12,809 nt of DNA from Prochloron sp. SP5CPC1. GTDB lineage: Bacteria; Cyanobacteriota; Cyanobacteriia; Cyanobacteriales; Prochloraceae. The notes under the pieces are model-generated. The model was not told the DNA's origin. It was given only the letters and a program-made list of their open reading frames with translations, and did no database searches. Positions 1 to 6,411 of this stretch are shown here, piece by piece (the stretch's first letter is position 1; each line of letters starts with the position of its first letter). Location: contig JACONB010000180.1 in NCBI GenBank assembly GCA_014323965.1, forward strand, positions 1-12,809. The letters run 5' to 3'. The position numbers and the translations under genes are program-made.

Positions 1-1
1 G

Positions 2-415
2 CTGAGTCGCACAAAAAATCCCAAAGAAACCCTAGTACAAGTAGCCCGCAAAATTGAGGATATACCTGAACAGAGAATACGAGGTAATATAGCAGCCTCC
101 ACAAGTGTTCTCGCTGGTTTATTATACTCTAAAGACGTCATTACACAAATATTGAGGCAAGACATCATGAAAGAATCCAGCATGTATCAAGCAATTAAAG
201 CAGAAGGTTTTCAAGAGGGAGTTTTACAGGGAATGAACCGGGAGCGATCGCTCCTAAAAAGGCAGCTCAACCGTCGTCTTGGGGCAGTATCCTCAGAGTT
301 AATCTCTCAAGTTGAAACCCTACCTTTAGATAAATTAGAGGATTTGGGGGAAGCTTTGCTAGATTTTAAAGAGGTGTCCGATTTATCTAATTGGTTCCAA
401 TCTCTAAAACCGTAG
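2..415 (+). CDS. Rpn-family / DUF4351-type protein, 3' part only
   Basis: The frame is open from the left edge to a TAG at 413-415, so the start lies outside the window. The visible 137 residues begin LSRTKNPKE and include the segment RGNIAASTSVLAGLLYSKD, a block repeated in cyanobacterial Rpn (recombination-promoting nuclease / PD-(D/E)XK transposase-like) proteins. Next comes a linker with two EGF/EGV-type repeats, AIKAEGFQEGVLQG. The C-terminal domain, LLKRQLNRRLGAVSSELISQVETL through LEDLGEALLDF, matches the usual form of DUF4351. The nuclease domain would be upstream and is not seen. A HIP1 site at 244-251 lies inside the reading frame. An internal ATG at 167 is not the true start, because the frame and the family similarity continue upstream of it. 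Biochemical activity cannot be judged from this part. Confidence 0.8.
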   Translation: MSRTKNPKETLVQVARKIEDIPEQRIRGNIAASTSVLAGLLYSKDVITQILRQDIMKESSMYQAIKAEGFQEGVLQGMNRERSLLKRQLNRRLGAVSSELISQVETLPLDKLEDLGEALLDFKEVSDLSNWFQSLKP

Positions 416-432
416 CTGTTGATTTTTACGCT

Positions 433-493
433 GGTGGGCAATAAGAATTTGACGGTCGTGATAGGGTACCGAACTTTGTCTAAATTGCCCACC
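433..493. repeat. Interrupted inverted repeat between convergent genes
   Basis: GGTGGGCAAT (433-442) is matched by ATTGCCCACC (484-493), a perfect 10-bp inverted repeat separated by 41 nt. A smaller CGGT/ACCG pair lies inside. The arms look like the two halves of the GGTGGGCAATGCCCACC element common between cyanobacterial genes (recollection, not a search). The element sits between two convergent stop codons and could act as a two-way terminator. Confidence 0.6.
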
Positions 494-502
494 TTACAAC
501 TC

Positions 503-1393
503 TTAAATTTCCCCCACCGCTCTCTCAATGATACTCCGAGCAATAGTTTGAGTTCCCGTATGTTCGTAATAATTGGTAGTCATGTCTAGGAAAGCAGCCA
601 CATAATCTAACTTATCATCAGAAAACTCCACAAAGCCTTGTAAATGGTCAAAAATTGTAGCTGGGTTCAAACCGCGATCCCCCACAAAGTTACCGATCCA
701 ACCCGTTACCCCCTCCAAAGCATTCCCTATAAAGTCCAATTTGCCCCCAGTACTGTTCCCAGGAATTAAACTACTAATACCCCTGAAGGTTCCATTTCTT
801 TCTAAGTCACCCCCACTCAGGTTGCTAATAGTCGATTGTACCTTACCGAGAAAATCTGGACCTAAGGGAATTAAACCGTCAAGACAAATTAGCGCCGCCA
901 TACGCATTAAAGAATCACCCTTATACTCCTCACCTAGAGCAGCGGCAAAATCCCCAATACTATCCCCAGGAATCCCATTAATTTGGCAAAAAGCCAATAC
1001 TTCCACCACCAATTTTAAAGTCAGATCTATAGACTGAGCTTTGTCTGGGTTGGGAGTGAGACGGTTTAAAAAACCCAACAGAGGAATTTTTTCCCCTACC
1101 TTATTAGCTAAAGCAGCAGCACCCAGAGCACTATCGGCGTTATCCACAGTTTCGTACAACCACATTGCTCGTTGGTATCCTTGGGACTTATCATTATATA
1201 ACCAAATAGCGCGATCGCCTATTTGTTGAATAATATCTTCATCTTCTTCTCCACTAACTTCTCGAATGGTATTGACGAACCCTACGGTGTTGTTCCACTC
1301 TCCAGGAACCACAAAATCTAGCGCCCGCAACGTCATTACTGTGATATTATTAGTTGGCAGTTCATCTACCAATTCAAAAATAGTCTTGCTCAC
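503..1393 (-). CDS. Conserved-looking hypothetical protein, 296 aa
   Basis: I do not recognise this family. The product is acidic and soluble-looking: there is no signal peptide and no convincing membrane span. The N-terminal part (residues 1-75) has an Asp/Glu-rich stretch around GEEDEDIIQQIGDRAIWLYND. The middle (about 90-185) is predicted helical with Leu/Ala-rich segments, and residues about 190-245 are Gly/Asn-rich, so this may be two helical domains joined by a flexible linker. The start is GTG (1393-1391). A purine-rich AAAGAAGAAAAAA precedes it and serves as a weak ribosome binding site. Only 24 nt separate it from the end of the upstream lipoprotein gene, so the two are probably co-transcribed. 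Codon use and the in-frame HIP1 site at 1211-1218 look native. Confidence 0.75.
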   Translation of the reverse strand: MSKTIFELVDELPTNNITVMTLRALDFVVPGEWNNTVGFVNTIREVSGEEDEDIIQQIGDRAIWLYNDKSQGYQRAMWLYETVDNADSALGAAALANKVGEKIPLLGFLNRLTPNPDKAQSIDLTLKLVVEVLAFCQINGIPGDSIGDFAAALGEEYKGDSLMRMAALICLDGLIPLGPDFLGKVQSTISNLSGGDLERNGTFRGISSLIPGNSTGGKLDFIGNALEGVTGWIGNFVGDRGLNPATIFDHLQGFVEFSDDKLDYVAAFLDMTTNYYEHTGTQTIARSIIERAVGEI

Positions 1394-1417
1394 TTTTTTC
1401 TTCTTTTTGTTATTTCT

Positions 1418-1927
1418 TTATTGTAATGCAGCCAAACCACTTAGGTCAAATTTACTTAACCAACTTTCACGCTCCTTTTCAGTAAAAGAAGAGTCTTTTG
1501 ATATTACTTTTACCTGAAATAGACCCGCCAAAACAGCAGTGCCTTTACTTCCTGAGGATACTGCTGGATAACCACCAATTTTGTCTGTACTTTGTTGAAA
1601 TTTATCCTTAGCCTGAGGATTATTAATTGTATCCGATATAGTAAAGACAGCCACTTCTTTCCCGTTTTGTTTCAACTTAGCTTGAGCAAAACCTTTTTTC
1701 TCCTGACTATAAACTACCTTGTACTCTCCCTCAGCAGCAGGAAAGAACTTATTGAACTGCCCTCCTTGCTCTGACTCTCTGACAACTGCACTTGCTCCCC
1801 TTTGAGTACTCGCTTGTTGAGCTTGCTCGAAACGGGAAGGAGGTGTACTGCTACAACCACTTAAAAACAGCCAAATCGCTAAAAGTCCAGCTGCTGATAA
1901 TTTCCCTATAGTATTTGTTGAACTCAT
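1418..1927 (-). CDS. Cyanobacterial lipoprotein of unknown function
   Basis: The 169-residue product has a lipoprotein signal: a basic/polar N-terminus, a hydrophobic core (AAGLLAIWLFL) and a lipobox LSGC with the lipidated Cys at residue 25. The mature part starts with a Ser/Gln-rich linker and continues with EGEYKVVYSQEKKGFAQAKL and FTISDTINNPQAKDKFQQST. It ends in a block with GYPAV and QVKVISKD, which I recall as a recurrent cyanobacterial secreted/lipoprotein family without a known role. I chose the ATG at 1927 because AAGGGA lies 11 nt upstream and it gives a normal signal peptide length. An in-frame ATG at 1948 would add seven charged residues. It is the first gene of a two-gene unit with the 296-aa protein. 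Confidence 0.75.
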   Translation of the reverse strand: MSSTNTIGKLSAAGLLAIWLFLSGCSSTPPSRFEQAQQASTQRGASAVVRESEQGGQFNKFFPAAEGEYKVVYSQEKKGFAQAKLKQNGKEVAVFTISDTINNPQAKDKFQQSTDKIGGYPAVSSGSKGTAVLAGLFQVKVISKDSSFTEKERESWLSKFDLSGLAALQ

Positions 1928-2020
1928 TTTAGTTTTGTCCCTTGACATCCCTGGATATCCATAGTACCATATAGGAGGACAGAAGAGATTAAGAATTGTT
2001 AACCGCAGGTGAAAGTTTCA

Positions 2021-2046
2021 CCGCCGCCATTAATCAATGCCGGCGG
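2021..2046. repeat. Strong GC-rich stem-loop in divergent intergenic region
   Basis: CCGCCG-C-CATT-AATC-AATG-C-CGGCGG folds into a stem of 6 + 4 bp with one C/C mismatch and a 4-nt loop. No U-run follows. It lies between the divergent lipoprotein gene and rsfS, so it is not a terminator of either one. It may be a mobile palindromic element or a leader structure. A CAGAGGCACGGAGAG tract follows directly at 2047-2061. Confidence 0.6.
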
Positions 2047-2069
2047 CAGAGGCACGGAGAGGGGGAGAG
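2047..2069. repeat. Dispersed CAGAG/CGGAG-type repeat
   Basis: CAGAGGCACGGAGAGGGGGAGAG resembles the tracts at 9473-9520 and 11787-11812. All three belong to the loose ACGCAGAGGCGCAGAG style of short intergenic repeat seen in many cyanobacterial genomes. The repeats are degenerate, so the family assignment is by eye. Confidence 0.45.
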
Positions 2070-2084
2070 TAGCTCAAATAGAGT

Positions 2085-2118
2085 TATAATATGATATAGG
2101 ATAAATTTGTATTATAAT
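2085..2118 (+). promoter_or_regulatory. Possible rsfS operon promoter (-10 boxes)
   Basis: Two perfect TATAAT hexamers occur, at 2085-2090 and 2113-2118, in an AT-rich stretch 30-60 nt before the rsfS start. Neither has a good TTGACA at 16-18 nt, so which one is used cannot be decided by eye. Confidence 0.3.
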
Positions 2119-2147
2119 TGTAGTCTAAAGAGAAATTAAATGGTACT

Positions 2148-2531
2148 ATGACGGCAATCGATATCTTACCAGAAACAACAAGCAAACAGTTAGCTCGGAC
2201 AATTGCCCTCGGGGCTGAGGACAAAAAAGGAGAGGATATCCTATTATTGAAAGTGACAGAGACTTGTTACCTGACAGATTACTTTGTCATTGTGACTGGC
2301 TTTTCCAAAGCTCAATTGCGGGCGATCGCCGATTCCATTGAAGCCAAAGTAAAGGAAGAATGGGGCAAAGAGCCATTGCGAGTAGAGGGAAAAGCAGAAG
2401 CTAGTTGGATTGTGCAAGACTATGGAGATGTCATCGTTCACATCTTTTTGCCTCAAGCGAGGGAATTTTATCATTTAGAAGGATTTTGGGGTCACGCAGA
2501 ACGGATAGAACTTCCAAGAGAGGAGAAATAA
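2148..2531 (+). CDS. rsfS: Ribosome silencing factor RsfS (Iojap/YbeB)
   Basis: RsfS binds ribosomal protein L14 (uL14) on the 50S subunit and blocks joining with 30S, lowering translation in starvation or stationary phase. The 127-residue product shows the whole domain: KKGEDILLLKV (about 26-36), the hallmark TDYFVIVTGFSKAQLRAIAD (about 43-62), then EASWIVQDYGDVIVHIF (about 84-100) and the REFYHLEGFWGHA tail. Length is normal for the family. The start is ATG at 2148, preceded by a purine-rich AAAGAGA. An out-of-frame ATG at 2140 ends after two codons at the TGA that overlaps this start (ATGGTACTATGA). It is the first gene of an operon: the next start is 2 nt after its stop. Confidence 0.95.
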   Translation: MTAIDILPETTSKQLARTIALGAEDKKGEDILLLKVTETCYLTDYFVIVTGFSKAQLRAIADSIEAKVKEEWGKEPLRVEGKAEASWIVQDYGDVIVHIFLPQAREFYHLEGFWGHAERIELPREEK

Positions 2532-2533
2532 TT

Positions 2534-3016
2534 ATGGAATGCCCTATTCCTGAAGAACAACAACCCATTAAAGAGTACGAGGAGTTAAAAGATTCCTGGT
2601 TTTTTCGTATTGCTACTCTGGAGGTGAGGAACTATGGACAAAAGCTGGCCATGGTTTGGCTGTGGGGGTGGATTATCGCAGGTCCCATAGCCAGCGCTAG
2701 TTTCCCTCCCCTGAAGCAACCAATCCAGTTCCTTCTGAGTGGTGGGTTAGGGGCTGGTTTATTGGTAGTATTCGTCCTGGTGCAACTTTATGGCGGCTGG
2801 TCCTATGTAGGCGATCGCCTGAGGCAAGGAAAAATCCAGTATGAAGAGTCAGGCTGGTATGATGGTCAAACCTGGGTCAAACCCACCGAACTACTTAACC
2901 GGGATCGCCTCATTGTCTCCTATCAAATTGAGCCAATTCTATCTCGTTTGAGACAAACTGCCCTTATTCTAGGGATTTGTGGGGCAATTAGCAGTTTAAC
3001 TTGGCTATTTCTGTGA
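2534..3016 (+). CDS. CGLD27 / Ycf36 (DUF1230) family membrane protein
   Basis: The 160-residue protein opens MECPIPEEQQPIKEYEELKDSW, the typical N-terminus of the CGLD27 family (conserved in the green lineage and diatoms; Ycf36 in red-algal plastids). Two clear membrane spans follow, at about residues 40-60 (MVWLWGWIIAGPIAS) and 70-93 (LSGGLGAGLLVVFVLVQLYGGW). A soluble loop carries YEESGWYDGQTWVKP, and a third span ends the protein. Its function is unresolved; in Arabidopsis the family has been linked to thylakoid or iron-dependent phenotypes (from memory). The start is fixed by AGGAGA at 2521-2526, inside the end of rsfS. The frame stays open further upstream, but that stretch overlaps rsfS and is unlike the family. 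Translational coupling with rsfS is likely. Confidence 0.88.
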   Translation: MECPIPEEQQPIKEYEELKDSWFFRIATLEVRNYGQKLAMVWLWGWIIAGPIASASFPPLKQPIQFLLSGGLGAGLLVVFVLVQLYGGWSYVGDRLRQGKIQYEESGWYDGQTWVKPTELLNRDRLIVSYQIEPILSRLRQTALILGICGAISSLTWLFL

Positions 3017-3040
3017 CAAACATCAATTCAACAAAATCGA

Positions 3041-3994
3041 ATGACAAGGGGAAAACGCACATCAGCGCCAAAATTAGAAGTTCATTTGCTGCGAGAAGGG
3101 ATTGTAGAATCAGTCCATCAAGTTGAAGCAGTCATCTGCGATCATCGGGGACGTCTTCTTTCCTTAGCAGGCAGTCCGGAAACCAGTACTTTTATCCGTT
3201 CCTCTCTCAAACCTTTTCAAGCTCTAGCAGTCACCAGTACCGCTACCCTGGAGCGGTACGACCTGACGGATAAAGATTTGGCCATTATGTGCAGTTCTCA
3301 CCAAGGTACGGTAGCCCAAGCCCGACAGGCATTTAATATCTTGTGGCGAGCAGACTTGGAACCCATGGCACTGCAATGCCCCATTCCCGAAGGCAAAGAA
3401 AGTCCCCTGGAACACAACTGTTCCGGGAAGCACGCTGGAATGCTCGCTGTCTGTCAGCAGCGTCACTGGCCCCTCAATACCTATATGCAGCGCCATAGTC
3501 CCATCCAAAAATTGATTTTGAGCAAAATAGCCGAATTGCTGGAAATGCCTGGGGAAGAGTTAATTGTAGCCAGGGATGACTGCGGTGTTCCTACTTACTT
3601 CATGGAGCTAAGACAAATGGCTTGGTTATACGCTCGCTTGTCTTCCGGTGCTAACTTAGATTTAGAACGGATTGTGCGCGCCATGACCCGTCATTCTCAG
3701 CTGATAGCCGGTTCTGGGTTATTCGATACAGAAATCATGACTTTGACAGAAGGGGAAGTGGTGAGTAAAACTGGTGCTGAAGGAATTCAATGTATAGGTA
3801 GGGTTGGAGAAGGGATGGGATTAGCTCTTAAAGTGATGGATGGATCTAAACGAGCTAAATATGCTGTGGCGATTCAGGTTCTGAAGCAAATGGGTTGGAT
3901 TAGTCCCACTGTCGCGGAAACCCTCTCGGATAGGTTTATGATTCTGTCGGATTGGAAGCGCTTGGAGGTAATCGGGGAATTATCCATGTTGTAA
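3041..3994 (+). CDS. L-asparaginase II (Rhizobium etli / AnsA type)
   Basis: This enzyme hydrolyses L-asparagine to aspartate and ammonia. It belongs to the asparaginase_II family (PF06089), distinct from the E. coli type and from the Ntn-hydrolase plant type. The 317-residue protein keeps the catalytic pattern described for the R. etli enzyme: S54-x-x-K57 (SLKP), S86 in CSSHQG, the metal-site C127-S-G-K130, C181 in DDCG, and K243 in SKTGAEG. The spacings 3, 29, 3 and 51 agree with the published residues as I remember them. The start is ATG at 3041; MTRGKRTSAPKLEVHLLREG is the usual N-terminus, although no strong ribosome binding site is seen. It lies 24 nt after the CGLD27 gene, so it is third in the rsfS operon. 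A hairpin begins just before its stop codon. Confidence 0.92.
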   Translation: MTRGKRTSAPKLEVHLLREGIVESVHQVEAVICDHRGRLLSLAGSPETSTFIRSSLKPFQALAVTSTATLERYDLTDKDLAIMCSSHQGTVAQARQAFNILWRADLEPMALQCPIPEGKESPLEHNCSGKHAGMLAVCQQRHWPLNTYMQRHSPIQKLILSKIAELLEMPGEELIVARDDCGVPTYFMELRQMAWLYARLSSGANLDLERIVRAMTRHSQLIAGSGLFDTEIMTLTEGEVVSKTGAEGIQCIGRVGEGMGLALKVMDGSKRAKYAVAIQVLKQMGWISPTVAETLSDRFMILSDWKRLEVIGELSML

Positions 3995-4036
3995 CCCTCT
4001 TGGGAAGAGGGTTTCAGGGAATAAAAAATTTTTTTC
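3993..4036 (+). terminator. Hairpin terminator of the rsfS-asparaginase operon
   Basis: AACCCTCTT (3993-4001), GGG loop, AAGAGGGTT (4005-4013) is a perfect 9-bp stem starting inside the asparaginase stop codon. The U-run (TTTTTTT) lies some 15 nt downstream rather than directly after the stem, so termination may be imperfect. A decayed version of the hairpin precedes the second tRNA copy (5445-5460). Confidence 0.65.
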
Positions 4037-4045
4037 CAAAAAGGG

Positions 4046-4075
4046 TTGACATTTTGAAATCTTTGTAGGTATAAT
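4046..4075 (+). promoter_or_regulatory. Consensus promoter of tRNA-fMet copy A
   Basis: A perfect TTGACA (4046-4051) and a perfect TATAAT (4070-4075) are 18 nt apart, and the tRNA begins 11 nt after the -10 box. This is a housekeeping-type sigma-70 promoter independent of the asparaginase operon. Confidence 0.85.
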
Positions 4076-4086
4076 AAAAAGTACAA

Positions 4087-4160
<74 letters not shown>

Positions 4161-4178
4161 TTCCTATATTATCGTAGG

Positions 4179-4201
4179 TTGGGTTGAGGAACGAAACCCA
4201 A
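4179..4201. repeat. TTGGGTT...AACCCAA dispersed hairpin repeat
   Basis: TTGGGTT, a 9-nt loop GAGGAACGA, and AACCCAA form a 7-bp stem. The sequence GTAGGTTGGGTTGAGGAACG is a very common dispersed element between bacterial, especially cyanobacterial, genes (recollection). It lies 18 nt after tRNA copy A and may end its transcript. It is absent after copy B. Confidence 0.6.
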
Positions 4202-4231
4202 CAAATACCAAACTGTGAGCTAAAAGGAGAA

Positions 4232-4768
4232 ATGTCATACAAAGATTTTAGCCTCAAAAGAGTTCAAGCAGACTTTCACCTAGAGATTGTGGAAAAAAGT
4301 GGTTTATTCTCCAAAGCACCAGACTCTGAAATTAGCGAATATTTTTCCATGACATTGGAAGAGAATATCCCTTTAGCAGTAGCAATTAACACTGAAAAAG
4401 CCCGCTCCGAACTGATTGTTTCACAAGTTATTTTAGAAGTACGAAAACAATTCCATCGCCAAATAAGTTTCTTTTCCGGTATCGAGTTCAATGTAGACAA
4501 AGACAAAGATTTGAATGGTTTCTGTGACTTTATTGTGAGTCTATCACCTGAGCAGCTATTCATCAAGTCTCCAGTGATTGCCATTGTGGAAGCTAAAAAT
4601 GAGAATATCATGAGTGGTTTAGGGCAATGTGGGGCTACAATGGTTGCTGCAAAAAGTTTTAATGAAAAAGAAGGTAATTCAATTGATTGTAGTTATGGTG
4701 CTGTCACATCAGGTGTGGCTTGGAAATTCTTGAAACTGCAAAATGATACACTTTTTATTGACTTGTGA
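4232..4768 (+). CDS. PD-(D/E)XK nuclease-like protein, C-terminus apparently truncated
   Basis: The 178-residue product resembles a family of uncharacterised proteins frequent in cyanobacteria. The core NTEKARSELIVSQVILEV...FSGIEFNVD...LNGFCDFIVS...VIAIVEAKNENI...GLGQC fits a PD-(D/E)XK fold, with E60, D99, E120-A-K122 and Q132 as the expected active-site set. This is an inference from the motif pattern. The start is ATG at 4232 with AGGAG at 4225-4229. An upstream TTG (4184) lies in the dispersed hairpin and is not credible. Homologues, as I recall them, continue beyond the VYID/LFID block with a further helix. Here a TGA follows LFIDL directly, at the point where the opposite-strand vapC remnant also ends. 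Nuclease activity is unproven. Confidence 0.65.
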   Translation: MSYKDFSLKRVQADFHLEIVEKSGLFSKAPDSEISEYFSMTLEENIPLAVAINTEKARSELIVSQVILEVRKQFHRQISFFSGIEFNVDKDKDLNGFCDFIVSLSPEQLFIKSPVIAIVEAKNENIMSGLGQCGATMVAAKSFNEKEGNSIDCSYGAVTSGVAWKFLKLQNDTLFIDL

Positions 4769-5106
4769 GAAGTGCTTTTGATTATTTGTAACCAAAGGAA
4801 TATTTTTGGCAATACATATGCACCCAATCATCAAATCCATATCCGCTATAAGCATTCCTTTTCTTTTTAGCTCTGCTTTCTGCTTGACAAAAATATTCTA
4901 AGATGGTAATATCTGCAAAAAATTGCTGGATTTTGCCTAGGATAATTTCTCTCTTACTCAAATTTAGATAGCGCACCAAATTTTAACTCGGAATAATTGA
5001 TAATGGTTGTGCTTATTTCATCCAAAGGAATTGCAGTTATCTTTGATACTACCCTTTTTTCTCCTCGGAAGAAATAACTGATTATGTCGGTATCCAGACA
5101 ATACAT
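4763..5106 (-). pseudogene. Broken VapC (PIN-domain) toxin, two frameshifts
   Basis: Starting 2 nt after the antitoxin stop, ATG at 5106 gives MYCLDTDIISYFFRGEKRVV...TTIINYSELKFGALSK, a PIN N-terminus with its first Asp and the conserved Glu, then stops at 4956-4954. The family reading continues in the +1 frame as SKREIILGKIQQFFADITILEYF. It then shifts once more to AELKRKGMLIADMDLMIG, CICIAKNIPLVTNN and QKHFSQ, which hold the remaining PIN acidic residues. All conserved blocks are present but in three frames. The joined reading is about 116 residues against about 130 expected, so a few codons are probably lost at the second shift. The 3' end is also cut where the convergent nuclease-like gene stops. 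PIN toxins are RNases; this one should be inactive. Confidence 0.8.
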
Positions 5107-5108
5107 CA

Positions 5109-5339
5109 TCAAGCAGCAATATCCTTATCAACTCGGTTGGATTTTATCGATTCCAGGATGTTATCACTCTCCTTTTCCTCTAAGATTCCAGCATATTTAA
5201 GTAAGAGATGCTTCTGGGATAAGAATCTGTCTATAGCTTCCTCAATGATAGCGGTAGCAGAAATATCCATCTCATGAATTAAATAGCTAATTGCACTTAG
5301 GGTTTTTTCATCAAGTCCATAGCTTACCGGTTTTTTCAT
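5109..5339 (-). CDS. Ribbon-helix-helix (VapB/CopG-like) antitoxin
   Basis: The 76-residue protein begins KKPVSYGLDEKTLSAISYLIHEMD (strand plus helix A), followed by ISATAIIEEAIDRFLSQK (helix B), the typical RHH DNA-binding fold. The rest is a charged C-terminal tail of the kind that wraps around the toxin. The start is ATG at 5339 with AGGAG six nt upstream. Two nt after its TGA begins the VapC reading frame, so it was a coupled vapBC operon. Because the toxin is broken, the antitoxin survives as an orphan. It may still bind its own promoter or cross-neutralise another VapC; that is inference. Confidence 0.75.
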   Translation of the reverse strand: MKKPVSYGLDEKTLSAISYLIHEMDISATAIIEEAIDRFLSQKHLLLKYAGILEEKESDNILESIKSNRVDKDIAA

Positions 5340-5366
5340 GAATAACTCCTATCTGGGAAACTCCGT

Positions 5367-5393
5367 CGCCCGGGCGGGGTGCTGACTATTATA
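5367..5393 (-). promoter_or_regulatory. Candidate promoter/operator of the vapBC remnant
   Basis: On the minus strand a TATAAT (5393-5388) lies about 50 nt before the antitoxin ATG. No good -35 box is seen. Between them sits the perfect 10-bp palindrome CGCCCGGGCG (5367-5376), very GC-rich against its surroundings and placed where an RHH dimer could repress. Confidence 0.35.
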
Positions 5394-5492
5394 CTCATTC
5401 TAGCTTCTTCTGCACTGGACTTGGACAAGCATTTGTCGTAAGCAACTCTGGGAGAGGGTTTCAGGAAATTTGAAAATTTTTTCCAAAAAAGG

Positions 5493-5522
5493 TTGACATT
5501 TTGAAATCCTTGTGGTTATAAT
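5493..5522 (+). promoter_or_regulatory. Consensus promoter of tRNA-fMet copy B
   Basis: TTGACA (5493-5498) and TATAAT (5517-5522) are again 18 nt apart, and the tRNA starts 12 nt after the -10 box. Both boxes are perfect although the spacer has changed at several positions, which suggests selection for expression of this copy. Confidence 0.85.
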
Positions 5523-5534
5523 AAAAGAAGACAA

Positions 5535-5608
<74 letters not shown>

Positions 5609-5656
5609 TTCTCATTATTTTGGTTTATGAACCGCAGATGGATGGGATGATGCTAT

Positions 5657-6328
5657 TTATTTAGAGTCTAGACGCTGTTGCAGCATGGCGGGAAATTGGG
5701 CATAATAGGTTCGATTCAGGGGTGAAGGGTGTGGGAGAGGACAGAGGGTGACTGGTTTTTCATGGGTTAATCCCTTATTATCCGTTGCTTTGAGGGTAAT
5801 ATTGAGTTCAGCACTGTAGCGATCGCTCCTTTTCCAAAAATCATCTACTTCCTTTTTTCCACCATAGGGGGCAAACCATTTAAAAGCTTCGGTTCCCAGG
5901 GTAATAATGCGATTCCCTTCCCAGTATAGAACCAATAACTGTTCTATAAAAGGGCGAAAGCGTTTTTTGACGGCTGCGGAGTAGGCTTTATTTCCGGGAG
6001 GTTTATAGGGAACAGTGTTGGTGAGGAGAAGGGAATCGCAGACTTTTTCCAGTTCTTTTTTGTTCTGGGTATCAGTTTGGTATATGGTTCGATAGACACC
6101 CTGACGTACTAAAGTCCCCGCAGCACCGTATAATGGTTGGCGACGATAAACTTCATCTTGACCTAGATCTCTACCAAAAAAGCAGAGTTGACTTTTCAGG
6201 TTTCCTGCATAGAGGATGGGATAGGTGGGTTCTAAACCTGCACTCTGATAAACGGGGATATCAATGGGAAACTCCCCTCTCTGGGCTTCTTGTTGGATTT
6301 GAGTGATTAATGTTTCTATGCTTAACAT
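5657..6328 (-). CDS. Uracil-DNA glycosylase superfamily protein
   Basis: Enzymes of this superfamily excise uracil or related damaged bases from DNA to start base-excision repair. The 223-residue protein has motif A-like FFGRDLGQDEV (residues 51-60), the block NTVPYKPPGNKAYS (104-117), an ITLGTEAFKWF segment (142-152), and the C-terminal motif LPHPSPLN (198-205) that binds DNA in UDGs. The A motif has Asp but no typical catalytic Asn or His neighbour, so the exact UDG subfamily and substrate are uncertain. The start is ATG at 6328; the frame continues upstream to a TTG at 6373, but IETLITQIQQEAQ is the usual beginning. It is the last gene in a minus-strand run, 83 nt after the next gene, with a TATAAT in that gap at 6388-6383. 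Confidence 0.82.
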   Translation of the reverse strand: MLSIETLITQIQQEAQRGEFPIDIPVYQSAGLEPTYPILYAGNLKSQLCFFGRDLGQDEVYRRQPLYGAAGTLVRQGVYRTIYQTDTQNKKELEKVCDSLLLTNTVPYKPPGNKAYSAAVKKRFRPFIEQLLVLYWEGNRIITLGTEAFKWFAPYGGKKEVDDFWKRSDRYSAELNITLKATDNKGLTHEKPVTLCPLPHPSPLNRTYYAQFPAMLQQRLDSK

Positions 6329-6411
6329 AATCTGAGCTGATATTAATGGATAATTATATGACCTATATAGCAAACAACGAATATTATAGCGATCGCCATG
6401 TAATATCCGCC

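Noticed and set aside
741..1229. Plus-strand open frames opposite the 296-aa gene
   Set aside because: They lie antisense to a longer frame with protein-like composition, have no ribosome binding sites and show no recognisable domains.
2405..2533. N-terminal extension of the CGLD27 frame inside rsfS
   Set aside because: It overlaps rsfS in another frame, is unlike the family N-terminus, and a strong AGGAGA sets the start at 2534.
4184..4231. TTG start extending the nuclease-like gene upstream
   Set aside because: The extra 16 codons are the dispersed TTGGGTT/AACCCAA hairpin; the ATG at 4232 has AGGAG before it.
4782..4979. Independent 65-aa minus-strand protein
   Set aside because: It is the middle of the broken vapC read in one frame plus out-of-frame sequence; neighbouring frames carry the rest of the PIN domain.
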